Below are positions 26,155-35,951 of a stretch of DNA of 39,003 bases, piece by piece. The notes beneath the pieces are model-generated. The model had not been told where the DNA came from and made no database searches. It was given only the letters and a program-made list of their open reading frames with translations. The stretch lies in assembly GCA_902535185.1 (NCBI GenBank), contig CACAST010000010.1:1-39003 (forward strand), read 5' to 3'. How positions within the stretch are numbered: position 1 is the stretch's first letter; each line of letters begins with the position of its first letter. This DNA is from an uncultured Prochlorococcus sp. GTDB taxonomy: Bacteria > Cyanobacteriota > Cyanobacteriia > PCC-6307 > Cyanobiaceae. Position numbers and translations under genes: made by a program.

Positions 26155-28194
26155 ATGAACAACTATAAGCTTCAAGCTCCTTACGAACCAAATGGAGATC
26201 AACCAGAGGCTATTAAAAAATTAGTTAAAGGCGTAAATAATGGTAAACAGTTTCAGACTCTTTTAGGAGCTACTGGAACTGGTAAAACATTTACCATTGC
26301 CAATGTTATCCAACAAACAGGAAGACCAGCACTTGTTTTAGCCCATAACAAAACGTTGGCTGCACAACTATGTAATGAATTAAGGGAATTTTTTCCTAAA
26401 AATGCTGTTGAGTACTTCATTTCTTACTACGATTATTATCAACCTGAAGCTTATGTACCTGTAAGTGATACTTACATAGCCAAGACTGCTTCAATTAATG
26501 AAGAAATAGATATGCTTAGGCATTCTGCAACTCGCTCATTATTTGAAAGAAAAGATGTAATTGTTGTAGCCTCAATAAGTTGTATATATGGTCTTGGTAT
26601 ACCGAGTGAGTATTTAAAAGCTTCAGTTAAATTTGAAGTGGGAAAATCAATAAATCTTCGTTCTTCTTTGAGGTCTCTCGTTGAAAATCAATATACTAGA
26701 AATGATATTGAAATTACTAGAGGTAGATTCAGAATTAAAGGTGATGTTTTAGAAATCGGTCCAGCTTATGAAGATAGATTAATAAGAATTGAGTTATTTG
26801 GTGATGAAGTCGAGGCTATTAGATATGTTGATCCTACTACAGGAGAAATTCTTGAAAGTTTGGAACAAGTTAGCGTTTACCCAGCGAAGCATTTTGTGAC
26901 TCCAAAAGAAAGACTTGAGAGTGCAATAAGTGCAATTAGAAGTGAATTAAAAACTCAACTCGATAAATTTACATACGAAGGAAAATTATTAGAGGCTCAA
27001 CGTCTAGAACAACGTACAAAATATGATTTAGAAATGCTTAAAGAGGTTGGTTATTGTAATGGAGTTGAGAATTATGCTCGTCATTTATCAGGTAGGGAGG
27101 AAGGTTCACCGCCAGAATGCTTAATAGATTACTTTCCCAAAGATTGGTTGTTGGTAGTTGATGAGAGTCATGTAACATGTCCTCAACTTCATGCGATGTA
27201 CAATGGTGATCAATCTAGAAAAAAAGTTTTAATAGATCATGGTTTTAGATTGCCAAGTGCTGCAGATAATAGACCTTTAAAATGTGAAGAGTTTTGGGAA
27301 AAATCAAAACAGACATTATTTATAAGTGCAACCCCCGGTCAATGGGAATTAGATCAATGTGATGGTGAATTTATTGAGCAAGTTATAAGACCAACTGGGG
27401 TATTAGACCCAGTAATTGATGTAAGACCTAGTGAAGGCCAAATAGAAGATCTGTTATCTGAAATAAGAATTCGAGCTGAAAAGAATCAAAGAGTGCTTGT
27501 GACAACACTTACTAAGAGAATGGCTGAAGATCTAACTGATTTTTTATCTGAAAATAAAGTAAAAGTTAGATATTTGCATTCCGAAATCCATTCAATTGAA
27601 AGAATTGAAATTATTCAAGACCTTAGAATGGGCGAATATGATGTTTTGGTAGGAGTTAATTTATTAAGAGAGGGACTAGATCTTCCAGAAGTATCCTTAG
27701 TCGCCATTTTAGATGCTGATAAAGAAGGTTTTCTGAGGGCAGAAAGGTCGTTGATTCAAACAATAGGAAGAGCTGCCAGACATGTTGAAGGTGTGGCCTT
27801 GCTTTATGCAGATAACTTCACAGATTCAATGAAAAGAGCAATATCTGAAACTGAAAGAAGAAGAACTATTCAAAAAAAATATAACCAAGTCAATGGTATT
27901 TCTCCAAAACCTGCAGGCAAAAAAATAGAAAATTCAATATTATCTTTTTTAGAACTTTCCCGAAAACTAGATGCTGGTGGTTTATCTAAAGATTTAATAA
28001 ATATAGTTAATAACAAAACTGACGCAATTCTCAGTTCCAGTGATAATCAATGTTTGCTCGAAGAATTGCCTGACTTAATAGAAAAGTTAGAAATTAAAAT
28101 GAAAGACGCTGCAAAAGAGTTAAATTTTGAAGAGGCAGCAAATTTGAGGGATAGAATCAAAAAATTAAGACAAAAATTGGCAAGAAATAATTAA
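26155..28194 (+). CDS. uvrB: Excinuclease ABC subunit B
   Basis: DNA-damage-verification helicase of nucleotide excision repair, working with UvrA and UvrC. Walker A GATGTGKT (38-45), the beta-hairpin region [12 protein letters not shown] (about 92-103), helicase motifs [32 protein letters not shown] and QTIGRAARH, and a C-terminal UVR motif [20 protein letters not shown] (about 638-657) for UvrC contact. I place the start at the ATG 26155 ([16 protein letters not shown]); a TTG directly before it would add one residue. A sunlit-surface cell needs UV repair, so an intact gene is expected. Its stop is 7 bases from the convergent lysC stop. Confidence 0.98.
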   Translation: MNNYKLQAPYEPNGDQPEAIKKLVKGVNNGKQFQTLLGATGTGKTFTIANVIQQTGRPALVLAHNKTLAAQLCNELREFFPKNAVEYFISYYDYYQPEAYVPVSDTYIAKTASINEEIDMLRHSATRSLFERKDVIVVASISCIYGLGIPSEYLKASVKFEVGKSINLRSSLRSLVENQYTRNDIEITRGRFRIKGDVLEIGPAYEDRLIRIELFGDEVEAIRYVDPTTGEILESLEQVSVYPAKHFVTPKERLESAISAIRSELKTQLDKFTYEGKLLEAQRLEQRTKYDLEMLKEVGYCNGVENYARHLSGREEGSPPECLIDYFPKDWLLVVDESHVTCPQLHAMYNGDQSRKKVLIDHGFRLPSAADNRPLKCEEFWEKSKQTLFISATPGQWELDQCDGEFIEQVIRPTGVLDPVIDVRPSEGQIEDLLSEIRIRAEKNQRVLVTTLTKRMAEDLTDFLSENKVKVRYLHSEIHSIERIEIIQDLRMGEYDVLVGVNLLREGLDLPEVSLVAILDADKEGFLRAERSLIQTIGRAARHVEGVALLYADNFTDSMKRAISETERRRTIQKKYNQVNGISPKPAGKKIENSILSFLELSRKLDAGGLSKDLINIVNNKTDAILSSSDNQCLLEELPDLIEKLEIKMKDAAKELNFEEAANLRDRIKKLRQKLARNN

Positions 28195-28201
28195 AAAGAA
28201 C

Positions 28202-29962
28202 TTATTTTTCTAATTCGAAATGATTATGAATCGCATTAACTGCTTTGTCACAATCTTTTTCTAAGACAATACAAGAAGTCCTAATTTCACTCGTGGCAAT
28301 CATTTCAATATTGATATTTTGGTCAGCTAATGCTCTAAAAATTTTTCCAGCCGTCCCAACCTTAAATGCCATTCCGGCTCCTACAGTACTTACTTTCGCT
28401 ATGGCAGGGCCATCTTCAATGTATGATCCGGGTAATTTTTTTGTTAAGGCCTCAAAAATTAAGTTAGCTTTTTCTCTATCTTGTTTATTCATTGTAAGAC
28501 TAATATCCTTAGTTTTTAAAGAGGAAATTCTTTCAGACTGCACAATAGTATCGATAAGCAAATTATTTTCAGCTAATGCTAAACATATGGATGCTGCTAC
28601 ACCTGGACGATCAGGCAGTTTTCGAAAGCTTACCTGAACTTGGTTTTTATCTAATGCAATTCCTCTAACTTCAGGTTGATCTTGTTTTTCATTGATTGGA
28701 TTAACAAATATTTGTGTATCGGATAACTTAAATTTCTCAGCAACAAATCGAATAGCTTTGGGTATATTATTAATTTCAATTACACAGCTGACTTTAATTT
28801 CACTAGTAGCTATTAACCTAACATTTATATTCGCTTGAGATAAAGTATCAAATAAATCAGCTGAAACACTAGGTCTGCCCATAATACCTGCTCCTTGAAT
28901 ACTTAATTTAGTCATATTGGTTTTTAAGTTAAATTCTCCCCCTAATTGACTAGTTATAAGTTCACATTGTTCTGCAGTCTTTTTTACTTCTAATTCACCA
29001 ACAGTAAATGTAATATCGTTTTTATTTCCATCATTTGTTGCTTGTATTATTAAATCTACGTTAATACTTGCTTCTGAAAGTTTTTCAAATATTTGCGCAG
29101 CAATCCCAGGCCTATCAGGAATATTTGAGAGACTGAATACTGCTTGGTTTTCTAATACTTCAAGACTATTGACTGTTTTTGTTAATTCTAAGCTTCCTCT
29201 TTTTAGCGGGAGAGGTTGGATTTGACTTTCTAGGAGAGTACCACTGGAGTCACTTTGGCTTGATTTGACACACAATTTAATTCCATAATTGCGAGCAATT
29301 TCTACTGCTCTTGGATGCAGAACTGAAGCACCGACGCTTGCAAGTTCAAGCATTTCCTCGCAGCTAATTTCATCTAAGAGTTTTGCATTAGGAACAATCC
29401 TTGGATCAGTAGTAAGAACCCCTGGAACGTCTGTATAAATTTCGCAAGTCTCAGCTCTTAAAGCTGTTGATAAAGCCACCGCGGAAGTATCTGAACCACC
29501 TCTACCCAAAGTTGTAATTTCCATTGAACCCGTATGGCTTAATGTTGTTCCTTGAAATCCAGCCACGACAACTACAAAACCCTGATTTAAATAATTTTGG
29601 ATCCTTTCTGTTTTAATATCCAGAATTCTCGCTTTCCCATGAATTGATTCAGTAATAATTCCAACCTGGCTACCAGTCATTGAAATTGCAGGTATTCCGT
29701 ATTCGTTTAATGCCATTGAAAGAAGAGCTATGGTTACTTGCTCTCCAGTTGAGAGAAGCATATCTAATTCTCTTCTATTAGGATTTTTACTAATTGATTC
29801 CGCTAGACAATTTAAATCATCTGTAGTTTGCCCCATCGCAGAGACAACTACGACAATTTCATTCCCTGCTTCTTTACTTTGACAAATGTTACTTGCAATA
29901 TTTTTAATTTTTTTAATATCACCGACAGAAGTACCGCCAAATTTTTTTACTAGTAAAGCCAT
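28202..29962 (-). CDS. lysC: Aspartate kinase with four ACT domains
   Basis: Phosphorylates aspartate, the first step toward lysine, threonine and methionine. The kinase domain starts ALLVKKFGGTSVGD (2-15) and includes TTLGRGGSDTSAVAL (about 151-165). It is followed by two tandem ACT pairs: NIPDRPGIAAQIFEKL (about 280-295) then GAGIMGRPSVSADLFDTLSQ (about 355-375), and again KLPDRPGVAASICLAL (about 443) then VGAGMAFKVGTAGKIFRALA (about 529). The matching halves, including ATSEIK/ATSEIR, show an internal duplication; two ACTs is the common number, and four is the cyanobacterial form. Feedback by lysine and/or threonine is expected. It follows holA by 39 bases. Confidence 0.97.
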   Translation of the reverse strand: MALLVKKFGGTSVGDIKKIKNIASNICQSKEAGNEIVVVVSAMGQTTDDLNCLAESISKNPNRRELDMLLSTGEQVTIALLSMALNEYGIPAISMTGSQVGIITESIHGKARILDIKTERIQNYLNQGFVVVVAGFQGTTLSHTGSMEITTLGRGGSDTSAVALSTALRAETCEIYTDVPGVLTTDPRIVPNAKLLDEISCEEMLELASVGASVLHPRAVEIARNYGIKLCVKSSQSDSSGTLLESQIQPLPLKRGSLELTKTVNSLEVLENQAVFSLSNIPDRPGIAAQIFEKLSEASINVDLIIQATNDGNKNDITFTVGELEVKKTAEQCELITSQLGGEFNLKTNMTKLSIQGAGIMGRPSVSADLFDTLSQANINVRLIATSEIKVSCVIEINNIPKAIRFVAEKFKLSDTQIFVNPINEKQDQPEVRGIALDKNQVQVSFRKLPDRPGVAASICLALAENNLLIDTIVQSERISSLKTKDISLTMNKQDREKANLIFEALTKKLPGSYIEDGPAIAKVSTVGAGMAFKVGTAGKIFRALADQNINIEMIATSEIRTSCIVLEKDCDKAVNAIHNHFELEK

Positions 29963-30001
29963 AATTAAATCATAATGAAAATTCTTAAACTTATAATTTG
30001 G

Positions 30002-31003
30002 TTAACTTAAATTAATTAATTTCTCTGTAAAAACATTTATAGGATTATTACCTTGTTTTAGTAATGATTCAATATCTAGTAAGTTACTCATTAAATTAAT
30101 TAAATATTCTTGAGATACATTTTTGACTTTTTTTCGAATAAAAAAAATTCTTTTTGGATTAGAAATGCCTGCAAGATAACAAATCTTTTCTGCATTATCG
30201 TTACCTGAATTAACTGCTAATTTTATAATGGTATGAATTCTTATTTGACTAATTAAACCTGCATTTAGTCTTAAAGAAGGTTCTCCTTTCTGTAAAGAAT
30301 AATTTATTTCAATGAGGCTTTCATTAATATTTTTTTGTAAGAGAAGATCAATGATTTTGAAAATATTGGATTGATGATCACTAAATATTTTTTTTACATC
30401 AATACTTTTAAGAAAAAGTTGTGAATTCGAATCACTTGATACTGCAGAGAGGTATGTTTTTGCCTTGGCTAATTCATTTATTAGTTTAAAGCTGTCATTA
30501 CCAACTGAATCGATAATTAATTCAGCTGCATTTTTATCAATTTTGATATTCATTTCATTTGCTGCATCTTCTAAAAATCTTTTTTGTCCCTCATAGTCCC
30601 AGATTTCTGGTAAAGAAAATGATTTTTCTTTGGCTAAATTATTTTTGATAAGTTTTTGTAAAAATTTAGTACTCTTTAGTCTTGAGTCTGGTTTTTTTGT
30701 ATTTTGCAAAATGAAATAAGTATTTTGAGGTATATTGTCATGAATTTTTTCAAATTTAGTTCTTAGATCTTCATTTCTGGTAGTAAAAATGGGATTATTT
30801 TTCAATGTAACTATTCTGTATCCATCTCCAAAAGGAGGTGTAAGAACTGCATCAAAAGCTTTATTCACTTGCTCATCATCATCTCCATTTAAATTAGTTA
30901 CGTTTATTTCTTTCCATTCTTTGGATACTTCCTTATCAATTAATTTTTTAATAAATGTATTTTGAGCATTTAGATCATTACCCCATAATATTTGTATTGG
31001 CAT
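30002..31003 (-). CDS. holA: DNA polymerase III delta subunit
   Basis: Clamp-loader 'wrench' that opens the beta clamp. The protein begins MPIQILWGNDLNAQNTFIKK, the P-loop-like start of delta, and has PFGDGYRIVTLKN (58-70), NTYFILQNTKKPDSRLKSTK and a helical third domain (GEPSLRLNAGLISQIRIHTI). Delta is poorly conserved, but length (333 aa) and layout fit. It is divergent from cobH (58-base spacer) and precedes lysC. Together with dnaX (14704) it gives two of the three core clamp-loader subunits in this window, though not linked in one operon. Confidence 0.9.
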   Translation of the reverse strand: MPIQILWGNDLNAQNTFIKKLIDKEVSKEWKEINVTNLNGDDDEQVNKAFDAVLTPPFGDGYRIVTLKNNPIFTTRNEDLRTKFEKIHDNIPQNTYFILQNTKKPDSRLKSTKFLQKLIKNNLAKEKSFSLPEIWDYEGQKRFLEDAANEMNIKIDKNAAELIIDSVGNDSFKLINELAKAKTYLSAVSSDSNSQLFLKSIDVKKIFSDHQSNIFKIIDLLLQKNINESLIEINYSLQKGEPSLRLNAGLISQIRIHTIIKLAVNSGNDNAEKICYLAGISNPKRIFFIRKKVKNVSQEYLINLMSNLLDIESLLKQGNNPINVFTEKLINLS

Positions 31004-31061
31004 AATAGCTCAATAAAAACCATATATTAACTATGATTACTTCTAACACAAATTAAATTTA

Positions 31062-31685
31062 ATGGTAATAGATCATCCAATTTTTTTGGAAAGTATCAGA
31101 TTCATAAGATCTCGTTTAGTAGCCAATGATCTAAATTATCTGGAAAAAAAAGTTTTAGAGAGGTTAGTCCATACTTCAGGAGATTTTACAGTTCAAAATC
31201 TTTTAAATTTTAGTGAAGGTGCTTGTGAAAAGGGTCTTCAGGCACTTAAAAATGGTGCTCCTATTTTAACTGATACCGATATGGCAGCAGCAGCAATAAA
31301 ATCCATGGCAGAAAATACCACTAGGAATAAAGTATTCACCGCCAGAATGTGGTTTGGAAAAAATAATCATACAAACTTAACTAAAACTGCATATGGCTTA
31401 AGTGAAGGTTGGAATGAGTTATCTGCTATTAATTCTGGGAGCAAATCTCCTATTGTAGTTATTGGTAGTTCGCCTACAGCGTTAACTTATTTAATTGATA
31501 TTTTAGAAAATGCAAAAGATTTACCTAGTTTAATTATCGGAATGCCTGTTGGATTTATTGGGGTAGAAAATAGCAAAAATAAACTGATTTCCACCGATCT
31601 TCCTAGAATTGTTTTGAATTCAACTAGAGGAGGTGCAGCCATGGCAGCTGCTGCGGTTAACGCCTTATTGAGGGAAACAATTTAA
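31062..31685 (+). CDS. cobH: Precorrin-8X methylmutase (CobH/CbiC)
   Basis: Moves the methyl group from C-11 to C-12 of precorrin-8X to give hydrogenobyrinate (or the cobalt form in the anaerobic route). The catalytic histidine is H37 in RLVHTSGDFTVQ; other family segments are GAPILTDTDMAAAAI (64-78), VVIGSSPTALTYL and IGMPVGFIGVENSKN. 207 aa is normal. Marine picocyanobacteria make pseudocobalamin, consistent with this gene. It stands alone on its strand, between divergent holA and convergent mutS, with 31 bases to the latter. Confidence 0.95.
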   Translation: MVIDHPIFLESIRFIRSRLVANDLNYLEKKVLERLVHTSGDFTVQNLLNFSEGACEKGLQALKNGAPILTDTDMAAAAIKSMAENTTRNKVFTARMWFGKNNHTNLTKTAYGLSEGWNELSAINSGSKSPIVVIGSSPTALTYLIDILENAKDLPSLIIGMPVGFIGVENSKNKLISTDLPRIVLNSTRGGAAMAAAAVNALLRETI

Positions 31686-31716
31686 AAAGTATTTATTTTA
31701 TAAAAATTTTAAAAAT

Positions 31717-34455
31717 CTACTTAATATTATAATTTAATTTGTTATCTTCTAAAGAATTTAAAACTGATTTTGCTTTTTCTATAACTTCTTTTGGAACTCC
31801 TGCTAATTTAGCTGCTTCTATGCCATAGCTTTTGTTTGAGCCCCCTTTAACAATCCTGTGGCTAAAGATTAGCTGATCGTTATTTTGCTCTACTAAAACT
31901 TGAAAATTTTGTATATTCTTATTTGAATTTTTTAAATAATTCAGCTCATGATAGTGCGTAGCAAAAATAGTATTACATTGAATTTTTTTTGCAAGATATT
32001 CACTTACTGACCAAGCTATTGAAAGTCCATCAAAAGTAGAAGTACCTCTGCCTATCTCATCAAGTAAAACTAGCGAGCTAGAAGTTGCCTGATTTAGAAT
32101 TGATGCAGTTTCAGACATTTCTACCATAAATGTTGATTGTCCAGATGATTGATCATCAACTGCCCCAATTCTTGTGAAAATCCTATCTGTAATCTTGATT
32201 TCAGCATCATTAGCAGGAACAAAGCTACCAATTTGTGTGAGAATTTGTATTAAGCCAAGTTGTCTTATAAAGCAACTTTTTCCGCTTGCATTGGGACCTG
32301 TTAATATAATTAATTTTTGATTATCCTCAAAAGAGATATCGTTGGCTACAAACTTTTTATCACTTAACAATTGCTCTACAATTGGATTTCTTCCTGCGAT
32401 AATTTTTGTACTATTTTTTTTCATTGAATCATTTATTGGTATTAATGAAGGTTTTATAAAATTGTTTTCTAATGCAGTAATTGATAAACCAAGCAGTGCA
32501 TCAAGAGATGCTATAGATTTTGCGATTGATCTTATTTGTTTTGTTTTTTCAGCAACTATATTTCTTAATTCGCAGAAAATTTCATATTCTTTTGATGAAG
32601 CTCTACTTTTTATTTGGAAAATCTTATTTTCTTTATTTTTAATTTCTGAAGTGATATACCTTTCTTCATTAGTAAGTGTTTGCCTTTTGATCCAATGTTG
32701 TGGAGCTAAATTAACTTTTGACTTATTTATAGAAATGTAATAACCAAAATTTTTATGAAATTGAATTTTTAGGTTTGAAATTTTGCTAATTTTCCTTTCC
32801 TTTAATTCCTCTTTATTTAGCCACTCAGAGTAATCATCCATTAAATTGCGTAAACCATCTAATATGTTGTCAACACCATCGTGGATCATGCCTCCTTCAC
32901 TAATATTTAGAGGAGGATTTTCTACTAGTTTAAAACTTAAAGTATCAGCTAATTCTAAGAGTCCTTCATCAATATTTTTTAATTGATCAGTCCAATCTGG
33001 CAGATCATATTTAAATAGTTCAATTATGGATTTTAGTCTAGGTAATTTTTTTAAACCTTCAGCTATTGCAATTAAGTCTCTGGGACTTGCATGACCTGCA
33101 CAAGCTCTACCTGCAAGTCTTTCTAAATCCCCCATTGCTCTAAGTAAATTTTGGGTATCTGTACGTAATTTTTTAGATTCAAGAAAGTTTTTAATTATAT
33201 TTTGTCTCTTATAAATTTCACTAACGTTTAATAGTGGTGAATCTATCCACCTTCTTAAACACCTTGCACCCATACAAGTATAAGTTCTATCAATACTCCA
33301 TAGTAGCGAACCTACATAATTGTTTTCTCGTTGTGTATTTTTGATTTCTAAGTTTTTTTGAGTTTGATAATCAATAATTAATTTGTTGTGACCATATTGG
33401 ATTTGTGGAAAGTCTAATGAGATTTTTAAAGAAGAATCTTTATCTAAATTTGAAGGATTAATTTTTTCTAAATAATTTAATAAACCTCCAAGTGATCTAG
33501 TTGCATTGTTTAAATTTTTAAGTCCTATTCCCTCTAGGTTTGCAATTTGGAAATAATTTTTTATTAGATAATTTGCTTCATTAATTCCAAAATTGGTCTC
33601 TTTAGAAACAGTATATGTAATTTGACTATTTCCTTTAGTTAATAAATTTTTTACTGCATTGCTTCCTACAATTATTTCTGAAGAATCTAATTTAATAATT
33701 TCATCAAATAGTTTTGACAGAGATTGGCCTTCTAAAGTGATTAATTCTCCTGTGCTTACATCAGCTTTTGATATACCCCATTCATAAGATTCATCTGAGT
33801 TTTCTTCTGATAAGAAAATAGCAGTAATCCAATTATTTTTCTTTGCTATCAACATCCCCTCTTCAATTACAGTTCCAGGAGTAATTATTCTTGTTATTCC
33901 TCTTTTAATTGGAGTCCCATAATTTCCAGAACTTTTCTCTAATTGATCACATATAACCACAGAATAATTTTTTTTTATTAAATCAGCACAATATCTCTCC
34001 ATTGCATGATGGGGAACTCCTGCCATAGGGATCTTACCAATCTCTTTGCCAGCATCTTTACTGGTAAGCGTTATTTCTAAAAGGTTTGATATTAAAACAG
34101 CGTCCTCAAAAAAACATTCAAAAAAATCTCCTAATCTATAAAGTAATAACCTATCTTTATTTTCCTCTTTTAGAGTTACATAATGCTTCATTACAGGAGT
34201 TAATTTCAGTTTTGAAACTGTTTTATAGCTATAAGATTCTTCATTGATGCAAACATTTTTGTTATTTGAAATTAAATCAGTTTTGAATTTATTTATTAAA
34301 TTAGTTGAATTTTTTCTTTGTCTGGGTCTTTTTTGCGATTCTTTTTTTAAATCTTCCAAAGATAAATCTTCTGGAATTTTTGTTATTTCTTTTTGTTCAT
34401 TATTATCATTACCAATCGCAAATAAATTCTTTTGAATTATCGAATCTTCTTGCAT
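31717..34455 (-). CDS. mutS: DNA mismatch repair protein MutS
   Basis: Mismatch-recognition ATPase. The mismatch-binding F-x-E is F111-F112-E113 in [12 protein letters not shown], Walker A GPNASGKS lies at about 719-726, and Walker B is [16 protein letters not shown], with [11 protein letters not shown] behind it, so the protein is a full MutS1. The core begins near T86 ([13 protein letters not shown]); the preceding 85 residues are a charged, low-complexity N-terminal extension ([12 protein letters not shown]) absent from E. coli MutS but, as far as I recall, common in cyanobacteria. 912 aa in total. Upstream on its own strand is an A10 run and a small hairpin. Confidence 0.97.
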   Translation of the reverse strand: MQEDSIIQKNLFAIGNDNNEQKEITKIPEDLSLEDLKKESQKRPRQRKNSTNLINKFKTDLISNNKNVCINEESYSYKTVSKLKLTPVMKHYVTLKEENKDRLLLYRLGDFFECFFEDAVLISNLLEITLTSKDAGKEIGKIPMAGVPHHAMERYCADLIKKNYSVVICDQLEKSSGNYGTPIKRGITRIITPGTVIEEGMLIAKKNNWITAIFLSEENSDESYEWGISKADVSTGELITLEGQSLSKLFDEIIKLDSSEIIVGSNAVKNLLTKGNSQITYTVSKETNFGINEANYLIKNYFQIANLEGIGLKNLNNATRSLGGLLNYLEKINPSNLDKDSSLKISLDFPQIQYGHNKLIIDYQTQKNLEIKNTQRENNYVGSLLWSIDRTYTCMGARCLRRWIDSPLLNVSEIYKRQNIIKNFLESKKLRTDTQNLLRAMGDLERLAGRACAGHASPRDLIAIAEGLKKLPRLKSIIELFKYDLPDWTDQLKNIDEGLLELADTLSFKLVENPPLNISEGGMIHDGVDNILDGLRNLMDDYSEWLNKEELKERKISKISNLKIQFHKNFGYYISINKSKVNLAPQHWIKRQTLTNEERYITSEIKNKENKIFQIKSRASSKEYEIFCELRNIVAEKTKQIRSIAKSIASLDALLGLSITALENNFIKPSLIPINDSMKKNSTKIIAGRNPIVEQLLSDKKFVANDISFEDNQKLIILTGPNASGKSCFIRQLGLIQILTQIGSFVPANDAEIKITDRIFTRIGAVDDQSSGQSTFMVEMSETASILNQATSSSLVLLDEIGRGTSTFDGLSIAWSVSEYLAKKIQCNTIFATHYHELNYLKNSNKNIQNFQVLVEQNNDQLIFSHRIVKGGSNKSYGIEAAKLAGVPKEVIEKAKSVLNSLEDNKLNYNIK

Positions 34456-34467
34456 ACTTTTTTAATT

Positions 34468-34500
34468 CCTAAATAGATATTAGGTAGAAATTTTTTTTTT
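34468..34500. repeat. Hairpin and T10/A10 tract upstream of mutS
   Basis: CCTAA (34468-34472) pairs with TTAGG (34480-34484) across a 7-base loop, and ten T residues follow at 34491-34500. Read on the plus strand it resembles a weak intrinsic terminator, but no plus-strand gene lies before it; read on the minus strand it would be in the mutS leader. Confidence 0.25.
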
Positions 34501-34567
34501 GCATTTAAAGTGGCTAAAGTATGTAAATTTTCTCTAAAATTTATCATTTTCATGAGATTATAGTATT

Positions 34568-34573
34568 TATAAT
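34568..34573 (+). promoter_or_regulatory. Probable -10 element of psbZ
   Basis: TATAAT, a perfect -10 hexamer, 22 bases before the psbZ ATG, predicting a leader of about 16 bases. The -35 region (near 34545-34550) is poor. The 14-base context ATTTATAATGTTTG (34565-34578) recurs exactly upstream of secA. Confidence 0.5.
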
Positions 34574-34595
34574 GTTTGAAACCTAAGACTGAATT

Positions 34596-34793
34596 ATGCA
34601 GGCTGTTAACTTTTTCTTCGTAAATGCTCTATTATTTGCTTCTTTAATTGCGGTAGTTGGAGTACCTGTTTTATATGTGACTCAACCTTCTACTGAAGAA
34701 GGACAGCGAGAAAGTAGGAGAAAAATTTATTCTATTGCTGCTGTTTGGGTTGTTTTGGTTTTCGTTACAGGGATAGTTTCTTCATTAGTTTGA
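34596..34793 (+). CDS. psbZ: Photosystem II protein PsbZ (Ycf9)
   Basis: Small two-helix subunit of the photosystem II core that stabilises the supercomplex. Helices span about 5-27 (NFFFVNALLFASLIAVVGVP) and 43-63 (IYSIAAVWVVLVFVTGIVSS), joined by the loop TQPSTEEGQRESRRK. 65 aa fits the family (about 62). A perfect TATAAT lies 22 bases upstream. ribH follows after 49 bases on the same strand. Confidence 0.97.
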   Translation: MQAVNFFFVNALLFASLIAVVGVPVLYVTQPSTEEGQRESRRKIYSIAAVWVVLVFVTGIVSSLV

Positions 34794-34842
34794 ACTTAAT
34801 ACCTTTTCGTGAGAGTCTATTAATATATCTGAGTAAAATTTA

Positions 34843-35319
34843 ATGGCTATTTTTGAGGGTTCTTTTACTAATGCCTCTTCTTTAAAAGTTGGGATTGTAA
34901 TAGCAAGATTTAATGATTTAATTACAAATAAAATTCTATCTGGTTGTCTTGATTGTTTAAAAAGACATGGTTTAGATACTTCAGAATTAAGCAATCAAGT
35001 AGATATAGTTTGGGTTCCAGGTTCATTCGAATTACCAATCGCAGCTAAAACCCTCATGAAAAAAAAGAGTTATGATGTTGTAATTGCTCTTGGGGCAGTG
35101 ATCCGTGGTGAAACTTCCCACTATGATGTAGTTATATCTGAGGCGAGTAAAGGTATTTCGCAAGTTTCAAATGAAAATAATGTTCCAATTATTTTTGGAG
35201 TTTTAACTACTGATACTATGCAGCAGGCTTTAGAAAGAGCAGGGATTAAAAATAATCTTGGTTGGAATTATGCTTTACAAGCAATTGAGATGGGATCCTT
35301 AATTAAAAATTTAAATTAA
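34843..35319 (+). CDS. ribH: 6,7-dimethyl-8-ribityllumazine synthase
   Basis: Penultimate enzyme of riboflavin synthesis, joining the ribityl-pyrimidine with dihydroxybutanone phosphate; forms pentamers or icosahedral shells. Motifs: [11 protein letters not shown] (20-30), VPGSFELP (58-65), [14 protein letters not shown] (84-97) with H93 at the catalytic position, and [17 protein letters not shown] near the end. 158 aa is normal. It may share the psbZ transcript, 49 bases away, or use its own promoter. No FMN riboswitch is seen. Confidence 0.97.
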   Translation: MAIFEGSFTNASSLKVGIVIARFNDLITNKILSGCLDCLKRHGLDTSELSNQVDIVWVPGSFELPIAAKTLMKKKSYDVVIALGAVIRGETSHYDVVISEASKGISQVSNENNVPIIFGVLTTDTMQQALERAGIKNNLGWNYALQAIEMGSLIKNLN

Positions 35320-35363
35320 TTCAAAAAATTTAATTATTTTTATCATTGATCCCTTCTTTGAGA

Positions 35364-35369
35364 TAAAAT
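35364..35369 (+). promoter_or_regulatory. Possible -10 element of tRNA-Gly
   Basis: TAAAAT, 12 bases before the mature tRNA 5' end, predicting a start around 35376. No clear -35 lies at standard spacing. Confidence 0.35.
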
Positions 35370-35381
35370 AAAAAAAGTTAT

Positions 35382-35453
35382 GCGGATGTAGCTCAGTGGT
35401 AGAGCATCTCCTTGCCAAGGAGAATGTCGAGAGTTCGAATCTCTTCATCCGCT
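35382..35453 (+). tRNA. trnG: tRNA-Gly (anticodon GCC)
   Basis: A full cloverleaf can be folded. The acceptor stem pairs GCGGATG (35382-35388) with CATCCGC (35446-35452), with T as discriminator. The D arm is GCTC...GAGC, the anticodon stem TCTCC/GGAGA encloses loop TTGCCAA with anticodon GCC at 35414-35416, and the T arm is GAGAGTTCGAATCTCT. The 3' CCA is not encoded, as is common in cyanobacteria. It lies alone between ribH and the NTF2-like gene. Confidence 0.98.
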
Positions 35454-35481
35454 TTTAATGTTTGTATCTTTTAGAATATTC

Positions 35482-35491
35482 TTAACGTTAA
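35482..35491. repeat. Self-complementary decamer before the NTF2-like gene
   Basis: TTAACGTTAA, a perfect 10-base palindrome ending 7 bases before the ATG at 35499. It could be a protein-binding site over the start region; chance is also plausible. Confidence 0.2.
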
Positions 35492-35498
35492 TTTCGTA

Positions 35499-35930
35499 AT
35501 GACAAGAGTAATTTCTATTGAGGATTTAAAGGGATTATTTACTAAACCTTATGGCACAGATGCACCAACAAAACAAAAATGGGCTGAATTTTATAATGAG
35601 AATGTTATTTTTACAGATCCAACTCAAGAAACAGAGGGCTTAGATTCTTATGTTAAAGCTCAAGAAAAGCTAGTTAAAAGATGTGATGATGTTTTTTTAG
35701 AAACTCATGCAATTTCCATAACAGGGGATTATGGATTTGTTGAATGGACAATGGGTTTAAAAATTATGGGTAAAGAATTTATTTATCCTGGAACTACTCG
35801 TTTATTATTTGGTGAAAATGGATTAATAAAAGAGCATAGAGATTACTTTGATTTTTGTGGCCCAACTTTTGGACCAGTGCCTATTTTAGGACCTTTTATA
35901 AGATGGCTTTATAGTAAATTTGTATCTTGA
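35499..35930 (+). CDS. NTF2-like / SnoaL-like small protein
   Basis: A 143-residue protein with the pattern of the NTF2-like cone fold: an N-terminal helix (SIEDLKGLF), WAEFYNENVIFTDPTQETEG (28-47) where the first strand leads to the pocket, a central helix (LDSYVKAQEKLVKRCDDV), and strands TGDYGFVEWTMGLKIMGKEF and TRLLFGENGLIKEHRDYFDF. The end (PVPILGPFIRWLYSKFVS) is hydrophobic and may pack on the sheet or touch membrane. Members of this fold include isomerases and pure binding proteins, so no activity can be assigned. The gene follows the tRNA by 45 bases and is convergent with the acetyltransferase gene. Confidence 0.85.
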   Translation: MTRVISIEDLKGLFTKPYGTDAPTKQKWAEFYNENVIFTDPTQETEGLDSYVKAQEKLVKRCDDVFLETHAISITGDYGFVEWTMGLKIMGKEFIYPGTTRLLFGENGLIKEHRDYFDFCGPTFGPVPILGPFIRWLYSKFVS

Positions 35931-35951
35931 TTTTTTTATAAATTGAGTGCT

